Of a stretch of 56,736 nucleotides of DNA, positions 24,684-33,787 are shown piece by piece. Under the pieces are notes generated by a model. It was not told the DNA's origin, did no database searches, and saw only the letters and a list, made by a program, of their open reading frames with translations. Made by a program: the position numbers and the translations under genes. Origin of the DNA: Mesorhizobium sp. M1C.F.Ca.ET.210.01.1.1 (GTDB lineage: Bacteria > Pseudomonadota > Alphaproteobacteria > Rhizobiales > Rhizobiaceae); contig NZ_SRUU01000035.1 of assembly GCF_004791585.1 (NCBI RefSeq), forward strand, positions 1 to 56,736. The letters run 5' to 3'. Position 1 is the first letter of the stretch. Each line of letters begins with the position of its first letter.

Positions 24684-25682
24684 TCACTGCACGCTTCCGC
24701 CCTGCGCGGTCTCGTCCTTGAAGTCGACCTTCGTGCCCGGCTTGATCATGGCGGCGAGGTCTTCGGCGTCCCAGTTGGTCAGCCGGATGCAGCCATGCGA
24801 GAAGGTCGTGCCGATCTTGCCGGGCTCCGGCGCGCCGTGGATGCCGTAGCTGTCGATCGAGAGGTCGATCCAGACCGAACCCACCGGATTGTTCGGTCCC
24901 TTGGCGATGGTGAAGGGCCGCTTACTCCTGACGCCCTTGAAGGCGAATTTCGGATCGTAGTGATAGGTCGGATTGTGGACCACGCGCCTGACTTCCGCCG
25001 TGCCGCTCGGCGCCGGCTTTTCCTCGCTGCCGATCGAAGCGGGATAGACCGCGAGCGGTCTGCCTGACGGATCGAGCGCGCGCACCTGCCGAGTTGCCTT
25101 GTCGACCTCGACGCTGGCGACGGCTGCTGGAGGATCGCCGCGGCCGACATCGGGTACCACCAAGGTGGTGTCGGCCTTCCTGAAACCGGCTCTGGGATTG
25201 AGCATCATCAGCAATTTTTCGCTGACATGGAAACGCTCCGCCAGTTTCTCTCGCGCGTTGCGGTAGCCGAGCCGCCTTAGATGCGCCATCCGGTCCATGC
25301 GAGCCGGGATGCGCTTGGTGAAGGGCCCGCGCACATCCTTGCGCGTGACGTCGTAGGTTATCAGCACCGGGCCGGCGAAGGTCGCCGCGAGCTTGTCCCA
25401 GGTCTCGCGCGTCAGCTTGCCGTCGGAGGGCAGTCCGTTCGCCGCCTGGAAGGCCGCGACGGCCTTGGCAAAATTGTCGGAAAGGCGGCCGTCGATCAGG
25501 CCAGGCGAGAAGCGGGCGCGATCGAGAAGGACCTGCGCCTTGATCAGCATCGGATCGACGCCGCTCGGCTCGCCCTCGCTGAATTGCGCGTGGTTGACCG
25601 CGTCGAGCTCCAGCCTGGCTGCCTGCGTCCCGCCGCATGCGAGCGTTAGCGTCACCGAAACGATAAGAAGGAGCCTGACCAT
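24684..25682 (-). CDS. Secreted L,D-transpeptidase (YkuD) with peptidoglycan-binding domain
   Basis: A 332-residue exported enzyme that crosslinks peptidoglycan or tethers proteins to it. A signal peptide (MVRLLLIVSVTLTLACGG to TQA) is followed by a PG_binding_1 domain (about 40-100) with SPGLIDGRLSDNFAKAVAAF. The YkuD domain (about 190-320) has SYGIHGAP and the catalytic SHGCIRLTN. ATG 25682 starts a proper signal peptide; the longer frame to 25886 is not coding. A Cys near the signal cleavage could also suggest a lipoprotein, but no proper lipobox is seen. Confidence 0.88.
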   Translation of the reverse strand: MVRLLLIVSVTLTLACGGTQAARLELDAVNHAQFSEGEPSGVDPMLIKAQVLLDRARFSPGLIDGRLSDNFAKAVAAFQAANGLPSDGKLTRETWDKLAATFAGPVLITYDVTRKDVRGPFTKRIPARMDRMAHLRRLGYRNAREKLAERFHVSEKLLMMLNPRAGFRKADTTLVVPDVGRGDPPAAVASVEVDKATRQVRALDPSGRPLAVYPASIGSEEKPAPSGTAEVRRVVHNPTYHYDPKFAFKGVRSKRPFTIAKGPNNPVGSVWIDLSIDSYGIHGAPEPGKIGTTFSHGCIRLTNWDAEDLAAMIKPGTKVDFKDETAQGGSVQ

Positions 25683-26018
25683 CGATGTCACTCCATGACC
25701 GCGACAAGAACCTGTCTCGCATGCATCTGTCTTAATGACGCGGCACGGCCGATGTGGTTCCTGTCGCGGGCAGCCGCGAAGATCATCGTGATTGTGCGCT
25801 TCCTCCCATATACGTTTGAATTTTAAGCTGGAAACCAGTTCCCACGAACACGGATAACTGGCATTATCGTGCCAGGGCCTGCGCATTTCCTGATTTCATG
25901 GCCCCCCATCCTGGTAACCGACGGTTCCCCGAAGCCCCCGCCCATGCCGTCGGTTGCCCATTCGAGGCCAGTCCCGAAGGCGCTGCCGCGCAGGGCGGTG
26001 CGTGGACACGCGCTGAAC
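25683..26018. other. Intergenic stretch with one long hairpin
   Basis: No gene is supported. GGTAACCGACGG (25913-25924) and CCGTCGGTTGCC (25947-25958) form a 12-bp hairpin with one G-T pair, between the transpeptidase promoter side and the end of the LysR gene. It lacks a T-run. Confidence 0.45.
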
Positions 26019-26906
26019 TCAGCCCGCCTCGATCTCCGACAGCAGCCAGTCCCGAAACGCCTTGACCTTGCGCTGGCGGATCGCCTCGGGCGGGTACACC
26101 AGATAGAAGCTGGAGACGGCTTTCAGCGCGTGGTCGAAAGGCCGCACCAGCCTGCCGGTGGCGAGGTCTGCTGAAACCAGCATCGTGCGGCCGAGCACCA
26201 CGCCTTCGCCCTGCACGGCCGACTCCACCGCGAAGGTGGCGGAATCGAAGGTGAGCCCGCTGTTCGGGTCGACGCCTTCAACGCCGGCGCTGGCCAGCCA
26301 GGCCGCCCAGTCGATGCGGTAGCCGTCGCGGATCAGCGTGTGATGCTTGAGGTCTTGCGGGGTCCGAAGCGGATGCGGTCCCTCCAGCAGCCTCGGGCTG
26401 CAGACCGGAAACACCTCCTCGCCGGTGAGGAACTCTGAGGTCAGCCCATGATAGTTCCCGGCGCCGTAGCGGATCGCGACGTCGATGCCGTCGCCGCGGA
26501 AGTTGGTGAGCCTGCCGGTGGTCGAGACGCGCACGTCGATATCGCCATGGGCGCGGTGGAAGCGGTAGAGCCTCGGCACCAGCCATTTGCCGGCGAATCC
26601 GTCCGAAGTGCTGACATTCAAGGTCGATCCCGAATGGCGCGACGTCGCCGCCTGGGTGGCCAGGGCAAGCTGGTAGAGCGCCTCGCGCACTGACCGCGCA
26701 TAGGGCTCGCCGACAGGCGTGAGGCGCACCGAGCGCGTCGCGCGCTCGAAAAGCTGCACGCCGAGCTGGTCCTCGAGATGTTTCACCGCGCGGCTGATGG
26801 CGCCATGCGTGAGGTTGAGCTCGTCCGCCGCCCTGGAGAAGTTGAGATGCCGGGCGGCGGCCTCGAAGGCGGGCAGGGCATTGAGCGGCGGCAGTCTGCG
26901 AGCCAT
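26019..26906 (-). CDS. LysR-family regulator, GcvA-like
   Basis: A 295-residue regulator. The N-terminal helix-turn-helix has LPPLNALPAFEAAARHLNFS and LTHGAISRAVKHLEDQLG, the hallmark of the GcvA/AmpR branch. The effector domain (about 92-295) follows. It is divergent from a VOC gene and an SDR gene; the 135-base gap contains AT-rich dyads such as TTGG-N13-CCAA (26931-26951 area). It probably controls those genes. Effector unknown. Confidence 0.88.
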   Translation of the reverse strand: MARRLPPLNALPAFEAAARHLNFSRAADELNLTHGAISRAVKHLEDQLGVQLFERATRSVRLTPVGEPYARSVREALYQLALATQAATSRHSGSTLNVSTSDGFAGKWLVPRLYRFHRAHGDIDVRVSTTGRLTNFRGDGIDVAIRYGAGNYHGLTSEFLTGEEVFPVCSPRLLEGPHPLRTPQDLKHHTLIRDGYRIDWAAWLASAGVEGVDPNSGLTFDSATFAVESAVQGEGVVLGRTMLVSADLATGRLVRPFDHALKAVSSFYLVYPPEAIRQRKVKAFRDWLLSEIEAG

Positions 26907-27041
26907 GGCGCAAATCTATTTGTGAGTGTTGGTAACAAATCATTGCCAAACTTTGGTTTGTCTGTCGAGAGCTTTCCAGCCAGAAATCCTCACGGCATCT
27001 GTGACTAACGCTCACTTAAGTGCAAAACCTGCGAGGACAAA

Positions 27042-27521
27042 ATGGCTACGGTTCATCCCTTCCTGTGGTTCAATCTCGATGCCGAACAGGCGCGCGACTT
27101 CTATCTTTCGGTGTTCAAGAACGGCCGGGCGCTGGAGACGATCACCCTCACCGACAATGTCGCCGGCACCGATACGCCGCACGCGATCTTCGACTTCGAG
27201 CTCGAAGGCCAGCGCTTCACCGCGCTCAACGCCGGCGGGGTGCCGCCCTTCAACGAAAGGATCTCGCTCTACATCGAGACCAGGGACCAAGCCGAGACCG
27301 ACTATTACTGGAACGCGCTGACGGCCGGCGGCGGCGCGGAAAAGCCCTGCGGCTGGTTGCAGGACAAGTTCGGCGTCTACTGGCAGGTCATCCCGGAGCC
27401 GGCGCTGCGCCTGATGAACGACCCGGACCGCGAGAAGGCCGCCCGGGCGCGGCAGGCGATGTACTCGATGCGGAAGATCATCCTCGCCGACATCGAAGCG
27501 GCCCACGCTGGCCGCGCCTAA
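27042..27521 (+). CDS. VOC-family protein (PhnB / 3-demethylubiquinone methyltransferase-like)
   Basis: A 159-residue glyoxalase-fold protein. HPFLWFNLDAEQARDFYLSV, FDFELEGQRFTALNAGG and GWLQDKFGVYWQVIPE are typical of the PhnB-like group that is often mislabelled as 3-demethylubiquinone methyltransferase. The metal sites are poorly defined in this group and the reaction is unknown. Preceded by GAGGACAAA before ATG 27042. Transcribed with the SDR gene that starts 35 bases later and divergent from LysR. Confidence 0.85.
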   Translation: MATVHPFLWFNLDAEQARDFYLSVFKNGRALETITLTDNVAGTDTPHAIFDFELEGQRFTALNAGGVPPFNERISLYIETRDQAETDYYWNALTAGGGAEKPCGWLQDKFGVYWQVIPEPALRLMNDPDREKAARARQAMYSMRKIILADIEAAHAGRA

Positions 27522-27556
27522 TTCTCAACCCCATAGCTCAAAGACGGAGGACCCTC

Positions 27557-28303
27557 ATGGCTACGCTCCCTATGACTTCACTCAATGGAAAAAGGATCAT
27601 TGTCGTCGGAGGCAGCTCCGGCATCGGTTTCGGCGTGGCGGCGGCCGCGCTGGAAAGCGGCGCTCAGGTGGCGATCGCCGGCCGCTCGGCGGACAGACTG
27701 AAGGCGGCCGAGCAAAGGCTCGCCGGGGCAGGGCGAGTGACGGGCATTGCCGCCGACATGGCGAACGAGGCGGATGTCGCCCGCCTGTTCGACGCGGTCG
27801 GCGCCTTCGATCATCTGGTGGCGACGGCCGGACCGCCGCCGCCCAACGATCCGATCGGCGAGACCGACATGGATTTCGTGCGCCAATTCGTCGACGGCAA
27901 GCTGATCGGCGCGGTGATGCTCGCCAAGCATGCCGTGCGCACGCTGAACAAAGGCGGCTCCATGACCTTCACCTCCGGCATCAACAAGGACCGCCCGCCG
28001 GTTCCCGGCGGCTCGGTCGTCTCAGCGATCGCCGGCTCCTTCACCTATTTCGCCCGCGCGCTGGCGCTGGAGCTCGCGCCGACCCGCGTCAACATCGTCT
28101 CGCCCGGCTGGGTCGACACCGAGATGTGGGACGAGATCGTCGGCGAGGCCAAGGCGGGCTACTTCGACCAGATGGGCGCGCGCATTCCGGCGGGGAGGGT
28201 CGCGACGCCGGCCGACGTCGCGCCCGCCTATCTCTACCTGATGCAGAGCCAGTTCATGACCGGCGAGACCATCCACATCGATGGCGGGCAGAGATTGGTT
28301 TGA
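27557..28303 (+). CDS. SDR-fold protein lacking the usual Tyr-Lys pair
   Basis: A 248-residue short-chain dehydrogenase fold. VVGGSSGIGFGVAAA is the cofactor loop and VATAGPPPP stands in for the NAG motif. The region where Tyr-x-x-x-Lys should lie reads GGSVVSAIAGSFTYFARALA, with neither residue at the right place before LALELAP. IHIDGG closes the fold. Thus it probably binds NAD(P) but may use a different chemistry or be regulatory. The ATG has an ACGGAGGA ribosome site. Confidence 0.82.
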   Translation: MATLPMTSLNGKRIIVVGGSSGIGFGVAAAALESGAQVAIAGRSADRLKAAEQRLAGAGRVTGIAADMANEADVARLFDAVGAFDHLVATAGPPPPNDPIGETDMDFVRQFVDGKLIGAVMLAKHAVRTLNKGGSMTFTSGINKDRPPVPGGSVVSAIAGSFTYFARALALELAPTRVNIVSPGWVDTEMWDEIVGEAKAGYFDQMGARIPAGRVATPADVAPAYLYLMQSQFMTGETIHIDGGQRLV

Positions 28304-28313
28304 CTTGCGGCCC

Positions 28314-28754
28314 TTACCTCAACGCGATGCTCATGCCGCTGAGATCGGCGTTGACCTGCAGGCCTACCTGCCTGCCTGTGAGCTCGAGCCGGGCGCCCTT
28401 GTCATTGGTCATGACGATCACCTGGGCCCCTCTGCCGAGTGCGCCGCCGCCGCCCGCCGCGCCATACACGCCCGTCACATCCCGGGCGCGGCGTATGTGG
28501 CGCACGGTGCCTTGGAAATAGGTCTTGGAGGCCCCGAAGGCGAGGCCGCCCGAGACGCCGCCGATGGAGATGGGATACCGGCGGCCGTGGAAGGTCAGCG
28601 TGCCTTCGCCTCCGGAGCCGCCGATGAAGAAGGCTGCCTTGTAGACGGAAAAGCGGATCGAACCGCTGTCGGCATGCGCCGCACCGGCAAAGCTCACGCC
28701 CGTGGCCGCGATGACGGCAAGAGCGACTGAACGAAACCTGGACGAAATCTTCAT
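28314..28754 (-). CDS. Secreted glycine-rich hypothetical protein
   Basis: A 146-residue exported protein. A signal peptide ends at GAAHA, then SGSIRFSVYKAAFFIGGSGG and later GVSGGLAFGASK, VYGAAGGGGALGRG and LELTGRQVGLQVNADLSGM. The pattern of Gly-rich strands and Lys-Ala-Ala-Phe recalls SYLF/YSC84-type lipid-binding barrels, but the match is too loose to name. ATG 28754 with GGAGGTCTCTCATC upstream. It converges on the SDR gene with ten bases between. Confidence 0.6.
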   Translation of the reverse strand: MKISSRFRSVALAVIAATGVSFAGAAHADSGSIRFSVYKAAFFIGGSGGEGTLTFHGRRYPISIGGVSGGLAFGASKTYFQGTVRHIRRARDVTGVYGAAGGGGALGRGAQVIVMTNDKGARLELTGRQVGLQVNADLSGMSIALR

Positions 28755-28957
28755 GATGAGAGACCTCCACAAGAGCGCCGCTTGCCCAACCGGCCGGGCA
28801 GGCCAGCATCGTATCAAAGACATAGCTGAACAGTCTCGCCCCGTTATTGGTTCCAAGGCACGTGCGCTGAATCCCGCTGCGGCAATGGCATTTTTGGAGG
28901 AACGCTAATATACATGACGCTCGAATGAGCAGCGCCTCCGCGTGCTCGAGGGATGCC

Positions 28958-29296
28958 ATGCGAAGGTTCATCCTCACAGCCATGTGCATTGCCGCCGCAG
29001 CAGGCGCCAACGCCCATGATTGGTACACGGACAAGATTGACCCGGTAACGAAATTCAAGTGTTGCGGCGGCACCGATTGCCGCGCCATACCCCGGTCTTC
29101 GGTGCGGTCCAGGGTTGATGGCGGCTATACCTACCTGCCCGACGGTTTCAACATCCCGCGAGACCGCGTGCAGGAATCGCCGGACGACCAATTTCATATC
29201 TGCGAGAACCACTACGTCATAACCAATCAGCCCTATCTGCGCTGCTTTTTCGCGCCGCGGCTCAAGGTCTCTCTGCTGCTTCCGGCGCGGCGCTGA
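28958..29296 (+). CDS. Small secreted Cys-containing protein
   Basis: A 112-residue exported protein. Signal peptide MRRFILTAMCIAAAAGANA, then mature HDWYTDKIDPVTKFKCCGGT with a Cys pair, DCRAIP, a FHICENHY segment and a C-terminal LRCFFAP. Five mature cysteines suggest disulfides in the periplasm. Such HDWY-CCGG-DC proteins recur in rhizobia, with no known function. The start at 28958 gives the clean signal peptide; 28925 is an alternative. Confidence 0.65.
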   Translation: MRRFILTAMCIAAAAGANAHDWYTDKIDPVTKFKCCGGTDCRAIPRSSVRSRVDGGYTYLPDGFNIPRDRVQESPDDQFHICENHYVITNQPYLRCFFAPRLKVSLLLPARR

Positions 29297-29370
29297 CGTT
29301 TTGACCGTCGGGCTGGCCGCCAATCAAGCGATCGTGCCGTAAGCTGCGCGACGGCGTCAGCCGCCCGGTT

Positions 29371-29391
29371 CCGTAATGCTGCCGCAACACT
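29371..29391. promoter_or_regulatory. Motif shared with the mipA upstream region, copy 1
   Basis: CCGTAATGCTGCCGCAACAC and one further T, 36 bases before the response-regulator start, matches 31634-31654 at 17 of 21 positions. Because the regulator and the outer-membrane gene flank the histidine kinase, this may be the response regulator's binding site, giving autoregulation. Confidence 0.45.
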
Positions 29392-29426
29392 GTTGGTAAA
29401 GCAGAGCGAGAACGGATGGGACGGCG

Positions 29427-30101
29427 ATGCGGCTCTTGTTGATCGAAGATGAAATGGAACTCGCCGACGCGCTTGCGGCGACGCTTGCCAGGCAGGGGAT
29501 CGTGATCGATCACACCGTGCTGCTCGGCGATGCGCTCGAACTCATACGGCAAAACGATTATGACGCGATCCTCCTTGATCGTCGTCTGCCCGATGGAGAG
29601 GGGCTCACGTTCATCCCGAACATCCGCAGAATGGGCAGAGATACGCCAATCATCGTGCTTACGGCGCGTAACGAACCATTGGAGCGCGTCGAAGGCTTGA
29701 ACATTGGCGCCGATGACTATCTCGGAAAACCCTTCCTCACCGAGGAACTGCTTGCCAGGCTTCGCGCGGTGCTGCGCCGCCCCGTCACTATCGTCGAGCA
29801 GCAGATCACTGCCGGGCGGATGATCATCGATCCACTGCATCTGACCGTCAGTGTCGATTCCGCCCTCCTTGATATTCCCAGGCGTGAGCTTCTGGTGCTG
29901 GTCGCATTGGCCAAGCGAAAAGACAAGACCGTCGGACGGCCCACACTGGAGGCGGCTGTCTACAATTACGAAGAGGAAATTCAGTCGAATGCGCTGGATG
30001 CTCACATCTCCAGGCTCCGCAAACGTCTTTCTGACGCCGCGGCAGGGGTAACCATACACAATATCAGGGGCGTAGGTTACCTCCTGAGGGAGGACGGATG
30101 A
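29427..30101 (+). CDS. OmpR-family response regulator
   Basis: A 224-residue regulator. Receiver domain (1-115) with LIEDE, Asp in ILLDRRLPDG, Thr in VLTARNE and Lys in GKPF; winged-helix output domain (about 128-222) ending NIRGVGYLL. Its stop overlaps the kinase start (ATGA). Likely targets are its own promoter and mipA, which share the motif at 29371 and 31634. Confidence 0.92.
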   Translation: MRLLLIEDEMELADALAATLARQGIVIDHTVLLGDALELIRQNDYDAILLDRRLPDGEGLTFIPNIRRMGRDTPIIVLTARNEPLERVEGLNIGADDYLGKPFLTEELLARLRAVLRRPVTIVEQQITAGRMIIDPLHLTVSVDSALLDIPRRELLVLVALAKRKDKTVGRPTLEAAVYNYEEEIQSNALDAHISRLRKRLSDAAAGVTIHNIRGVGYLLREDG

Positions 30102-31474
30102 GCAGGGCGGCCAATCAAAATCCGTCGCTATGGTGGAATCTGAGCTGGCGGATAAGCCTTGTCTTCGTTGCCGTCGTGGCGCTGGTGACTGTCGGGCTTA
30201 GCGTGTACGCGGCGTTCACACTGAACCCATACATTGGAATAAAGGACAGTTTGACCGCCGCGCTGGAGGGCGCCTTGCACCGGGATGCTCAAGGCCGGTT
30301 CGCTCTCGAGGTCACGCCGCGCCTTCGCGCCTTTCAATCGGAAAACAGCAAGCTCTGGTTCGTGGTCGCAACGTCCCAAGGTGAAACCGTCTCATTCGGC
30401 GCCGTCCCGGCTCGTTATGAAGGCATGTCACCTTACATTCGCTTCATCAAAGACGCTGACATTCGAGAGGATGGAAACGTCGACGAAATGGCCGCTATTG
30501 ACACCATCGACATCTCTTTCGGACGAGTGAGGGTGATGTACGGGGGAAACACCAGTGCCGGCGGCAACATCCTCACGCTGCTCTTCAAGCTGAACCCTAT
30601 ATACCTCCCACTGTTGGCGATCGCCCTGCCGGCCCTCTTCCTAACGGTGCCGCATATCGTGCGTCAGGCGTTGCAGGGCTTGAACGTTGTCGTGAGGAAG
30701 GTGCCGGACATAGATCCCCGTCGTCCCGGTTCGCGCTTGCCGCTCGAAAATGTCCCAAAGGAAGTCGTGCCGCTGATCTTGGCCTTCAATCGAATTCTCG
30801 AACGGCTTGAGGAGCAGTTTCAGGCGCGCGGGCGATTTCTGATCGACGCCGCCCACGAACTTCGCACGCCGGTCGCCATCATGCAGGCAAGGATCGAGGG
30901 AATGGAGCCCGGCAAGGAGCGACGGCGCCTTCTGGATGATGTTGCCCGGTTGCGGGAAATGGCAGAGCAGCTTCTCGATTTTGAAAAGAACACCCAGACA
31001 AATCATGCCTTCTCGACGGTCGATCTGGTGGAGCTATCCCGATCGGTCGTTGCCGATCTTGCGCCGATTGCGATTGGTGCCGGCTATGAAATTTCCTTCT
31101 CGGCCGAAGTGGAGCGGCTGGAGCGCCGCTGCCACCCCGCGTCCCTGACGCGCGCGATCAGCAATCTGGTCCGCAACGCGATCGATCATGGCGGGGGAAG
31201 CGGCTTCATTTCCGTTGCCGTTTCCAGGCTTGGCGACATCATGGTCAAGGACGAGGGAGCTGGCATTCCCGCAGATCACCAGAAGCTGGTTTTCGAGCCC
31301 TTCTATCGTGTCTTGCCCCGCAGCACCGGAGCCGGTCTCGGCCTCAATCTGGTAAAGCAGATCGTCGCCAATCACCACGGCGGAATCAGGCTGGAAAGCG
31401 GGCCGTCCGGGACTTGCGTAACCATTGCCCTTCCTGAACATCCGGCCACCAGTTCTTCCGGTGTGCCGGTGTAA
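30098..31474 (+). CDS. Membrane sensor histidine kinase, EnvZ/QseC-like
   Basis: A 458-residue kinase with helices at about 18-40 and 165-187 around a periplasmic sensor of some 125 residues. HAMP-like linker, then HisKA with FLIDAAHELRTPVAIMQ, and HATPase with NLVRNAIDHGGG, VKDEGAGIP and GAGLGLNLVKQI. Coupled to the OmpR-type regulator. Signal unknown; MipA/OmpV genes beside such pairs often answer to envelope or antimicrobial stress, which is only an analogy here. Confidence 0.92.
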   Translation: MSRAANQNPSLWWNLSWRISLVFVAVVALVTVGLSVYAAFTLNPYIGIKDSLTAALEGALHRDAQGRFALEVTPRLRAFQSENSKLWFVVATSQGETVSFGAVPARYEGMSPYIRFIKDADIREDGNVDEMAAIDTIDISFGRVRVMYGGNTSAGGNILTLLFKLNPIYLPLLAIALPALFLTVPHIVRQALQGLNVVVRKVPDIDPRRPGSRLPLENVPKEVVPLILAFNRILERLEEQFQARGRFLIDAAHELRTPVAIMQARIEGMEPGKERRRLLDDVARLREMAEQLLDFEKNTQTNHAFSTVDLVELSRSVVADLAPIAIGAGYEISFSAEVERLERRCHPASLTRAISNLVRNAIDHGGGSGFISVAVSRLGDIMVKDEGAGIPADHQKLVFEPFYRVLPRSTGAGLGLNLVKQIVANHHGGIRLESGPSGTCVTIALPEHPATSSSGVPV

Positions 31475-31633
31475 GTTTGTTGCAACCCTTACCGGCAGGC
31501 AGCCACGCAAGTGATGTGATCCGGCTGCTGGCCGCCGCACGACGGTGGGCGGCGTTGGCTGAGCTTCGGTTGGACGACTGATCGGTTCAGGCACCACTGG
31601 AGTCCGACTCCCTCCGTCCGCGCTGCTCCCACC

Positions 31634-31654
31634 CCGTAATGTTGCGGCAATCCT
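31634..31654. promoter_or_regulatory. Motif shared with the response-regulator upstream region, copy 2
   Basis: CCGTAATGTTGCGGCAATCC and one further T, 72 bases before the mipA GTG, matches 29371-29391 at 17 of 21 positions. The inner TTGCGGCAA is a near palindrome. Confidence 0.45.
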
Positions 31655-31725
31655 TCAACGACAGTTTGCGCCAACCTGCCGAACCGGGGCCGGTTCTCAC
31701 AAATCCTTTCAACAGGAGTCTTTCA

Positions 31726-32604
31726 GTGAAGTCCCTCACAGCAAGCGCACCGTCAGCATTCGGGCACGCGCATAAAATGAGAAACGCCGGCCTGACGGCA
31801 TTAGCCATTGCGCTCGCTATGACTCCGTTCGCTTCCTCCGCGGCTGATGTGGTTGAAAGCGAGGCCACTCCCAACCCGTCGCAAGAAATCGATCCGGCCC
31901 GCTACGGAGATTTTCGCGACAGTCTCCACGATTGGCAGGTCACCATCGGCGCCGGCGCGATTTATATGCCCGAGTACGAGGGTTCGGACAAATTCGACGT
32001 CAAACCCTTCCCACTCTTCTCCGCGCGCTTCGGGGAGCGGGTGAGTGTCGATATCACAGGAGTCACGGTCGATTTGCTTGAATATGACGGCTTCAAGATT
32101 GGCGTCAAAGGCGGCTATGAACTGGGGCGCAAGGAAGACGATTCGGACTATCTCAAGGGCCTTGGCGATGTGGACCCAGGTGGGGTGATCGGCGGTATCG
32201 TCAGCTATGGCTATGGGCCGTTCGAGATTTACGGAAAACTGGACAAGACCATTGGCGGCAGTGATGGCCTGACCGGAACCGTTGGCGCCAAAGCGTCCTA
32301 TCGGTACGAACGCTTCATCTTCTCGGCGGACGTTTCCGGCACCTGGGCCGACGACAAGCACATGGAAGCCTATTTTGGTGTCACGGCCACCCAGTCGGCA
32401 AGCTCTGGTCTGCCGCAATATGACGCCAAGGCCGGTGTCAAGCGCGTCGACGTCAAGGCGTCCGTCACTTACATGTTGACCGATAACTGGATGGTCACCG
32501 GCGCGGCGGGGGCCGGCTTTCTTATGGGTGATGCCAAGGACAGCCCGATCGTGAAGAAAGATGTGCAGCCGTTCGGGATGCTGGGTTTGGCCTATCGGTT
32601 CTAG
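31726..32604 (+). CDS. MipA/OmpV-family outer-membrane protein
   Basis: A 292-residue beta-barrel scaffold protein. After a hydrophobic signal (about residues 22-40, ending SSAAD) come WQVTIGAGAIYMPEYEGSD and PFPLFSARFGERVSVDI, the MipA start, and a terminal Phe (GLAYRF) as in outer-membrane barrels. GTG 31726 has CAGGAGT seven bases upstream; the longer frame to 31639 would run through the regulatory motif. MipA-type proteins bridge murein enzymes or move solutes. It is probably under the preceding two-component system. Confidence 0.87.
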   Translation: MKSLTASAPSAFGHAHKMRNAGLTALAIALAMTPFASSAADVVESEATPNPSQEIDPARYGDFRDSLHDWQVTIGAGAIYMPEYEGSDKFDVKPFPLFSARFGERVSVDITGVTVDLLEYDGFKIGVKGGYELGRKEDDSDYLKGLGDVDPGGVIGGIVSYGYGPFEIYGKLDKTIGGSDGLTGTVGAKASYRYERFIFSADVSGTWADDKHMEAYFGVTATQSASSGLPQYDAKAGVKRVDVKASVTYMLTDNWMVTGAAGAGFLMGDAKDSPIVKKDVQPFGMLGLAYRF

Positions 32605-32676
32605 GGGCAATCTCACTTCAGGCCGCGAGGCATGCCTCCTTGTTGTGACGGCTCAACGGCGTCCCGCGACAGCATC

Positions 32677-33570
32677 TCAGCCCCGATGCCGCAGCGCCTC
32701 GACGATCACCGCCATCGCCGGCGAAAGCTGCCGGCGGCTCGGATAGTAGAGGTGGTAGCCGGCGAAGGGCGGGCTCCAGTCGCCGAGCACCAGCGTCAGG
32801 CGCCCCTCGGCGATGTGGCCGCTGACGAGGCTTTCAGGCACGTAGGCGATGCCGGAGCCAGCCAGCGCGGCGTCGATCATGGGGATGGTCGAGTTGAAGG
32901 TGAGCTGGCCCTCGACCCGCACGCGCAGGTCGCGCCCGCCCTTGGCGAACTCCCAGGCATAGAGGCCGCCGAAGGTCGTCATGCGCAGGTTGATGCAGTC
33001 GTGTCCCACCAGATCCTGCGGAGTTCTCGGGGCAGGGCGGCGGGCAAAATAGTCCGGCGAGGCAACGGCCACCAGCCGCCAGTCCGGGCCGATGCGCACC
33101 GCGATCATGTCCTTGTCGACATTCTCGCCGAGCCGCACGCCGGCGTCGAAGCGCTCCTCCACGATGTTGCGCATGCCGTTGTCGCTGTAGAGCTCGACGC
33201 GCAGATCGGGATAGTCGCGAAGCACCGGCTTGAGCTTCGGCCAGACGGTCGATTGCAGCGCATGGTCGGACAGCGTGATGCGGACAGTGCCGGAGGGCTT
33301 GTCGCGGAATGCCACCAGGCTCGAAAGGTCGGACTCGATCCCTTCGAACCGCGGGGCGAGCGCCTGGCAGAGCCGCTCTCCGGCTTCCGTCGGCGCCACG
33401 CTCCGCGTCGTGCGGGTCAGCAGCCGCACGCCCAGCCGCGCCTCCAGTTCCTTGATGGTGTGGCTGAGCGTTGACTGCGAGGTGCCGAGCTCCGCTGCCG
33501 CCTTGGTGAAGCTGCGCTCCCGGGCAACCGCCAGGAACCACAGCAGGTCCTTCATGTCATCGCGCTGCAT
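32677..33570 (-). CDS. LysR-family regulator
   Basis: A 297-residue regulator with DLLWFLAVARERSFTKAAAE and TSQSTLSHTIKELEARLG, plus an effector domain from about residue 90 with a TLSDHALQ start. It belongs to the branch commonly set beside small oxidoreductase/cupin operons. It is divergent from the cupin and alcohol dehydrogenase genes, with a GATAA-N11-TTATC dyad between them. Inducer unknown. Confidence 0.88.
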   Translation of the reverse strand: MQRDDMKDLLWFLAVARERSFTKAAAELGTSQSTLSHTIKELEARLGVRLLTRTTRSVAPTEAGERLCQALAPRFEGIESDLSSLVAFRDKPSGTVRITLSDHALQSTVWPKLKPVLRDYPDLRVELYSDNGMRNIVEERFDAGVRLGENVDKDMIAVRIGPDWRLVAVASPDYFARRPAPRTPQDLVGHDCINLRMTTFGGLYAWEFAKGGRDLRVRVEGQLTFNSTIPMIDAALAGSGIAYVPESLVSGHIAEGRLTLVLGDWSPPFAGYHLYYPSRRQLSPAMAVIVEALRHRG

Positions 33571-33605
33571 CGGGAATCTCCTGAATTCTATTTATATCAC
33601 ACACC

Positions 33606-33626
33606 GATAAGTCCATGCGGATTATC
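33606..33626. promoter_or_regulatory. LysR-type dyad between divergent genes
   Basis: GATAA (33606-33610) and TTATC (33622-33626) are separated by 11 bases, fitting the T-N11-A LysR box. It lies 36 bases before the LysR start and 162 bases before the cupin gene. Confidence 0.45.
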
Positions 33627-33787
33627 CCGGCTAATCGAACGGGCTTCGCTGCAATATCTTTCCCGCATGTCGGTGCGGTCAGTCCGCGCCTCGGTCAGGC
33701 TCGCCCTCCTTGCTGGACAAGGGTCAGGACCCCCTTAGCGGCGCGGCCGGTTCCGCCCTGCATCGACGCATCTGACAGGAGATCACC

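Noticed and set aside
22543..24849. Long rightward open frame of 768 codons
   Set aside because: It is antisense to the FAD/GcvT enzyme, rich in His/Arg/Gln and has no family look; long antisense frames are expected in high-GC genes.
25869..26174. 101-codon rightward frame
   Set aside because: Half is antisense to the LysR end and the rest is Pro-rich intergenic DNA containing the hairpin.
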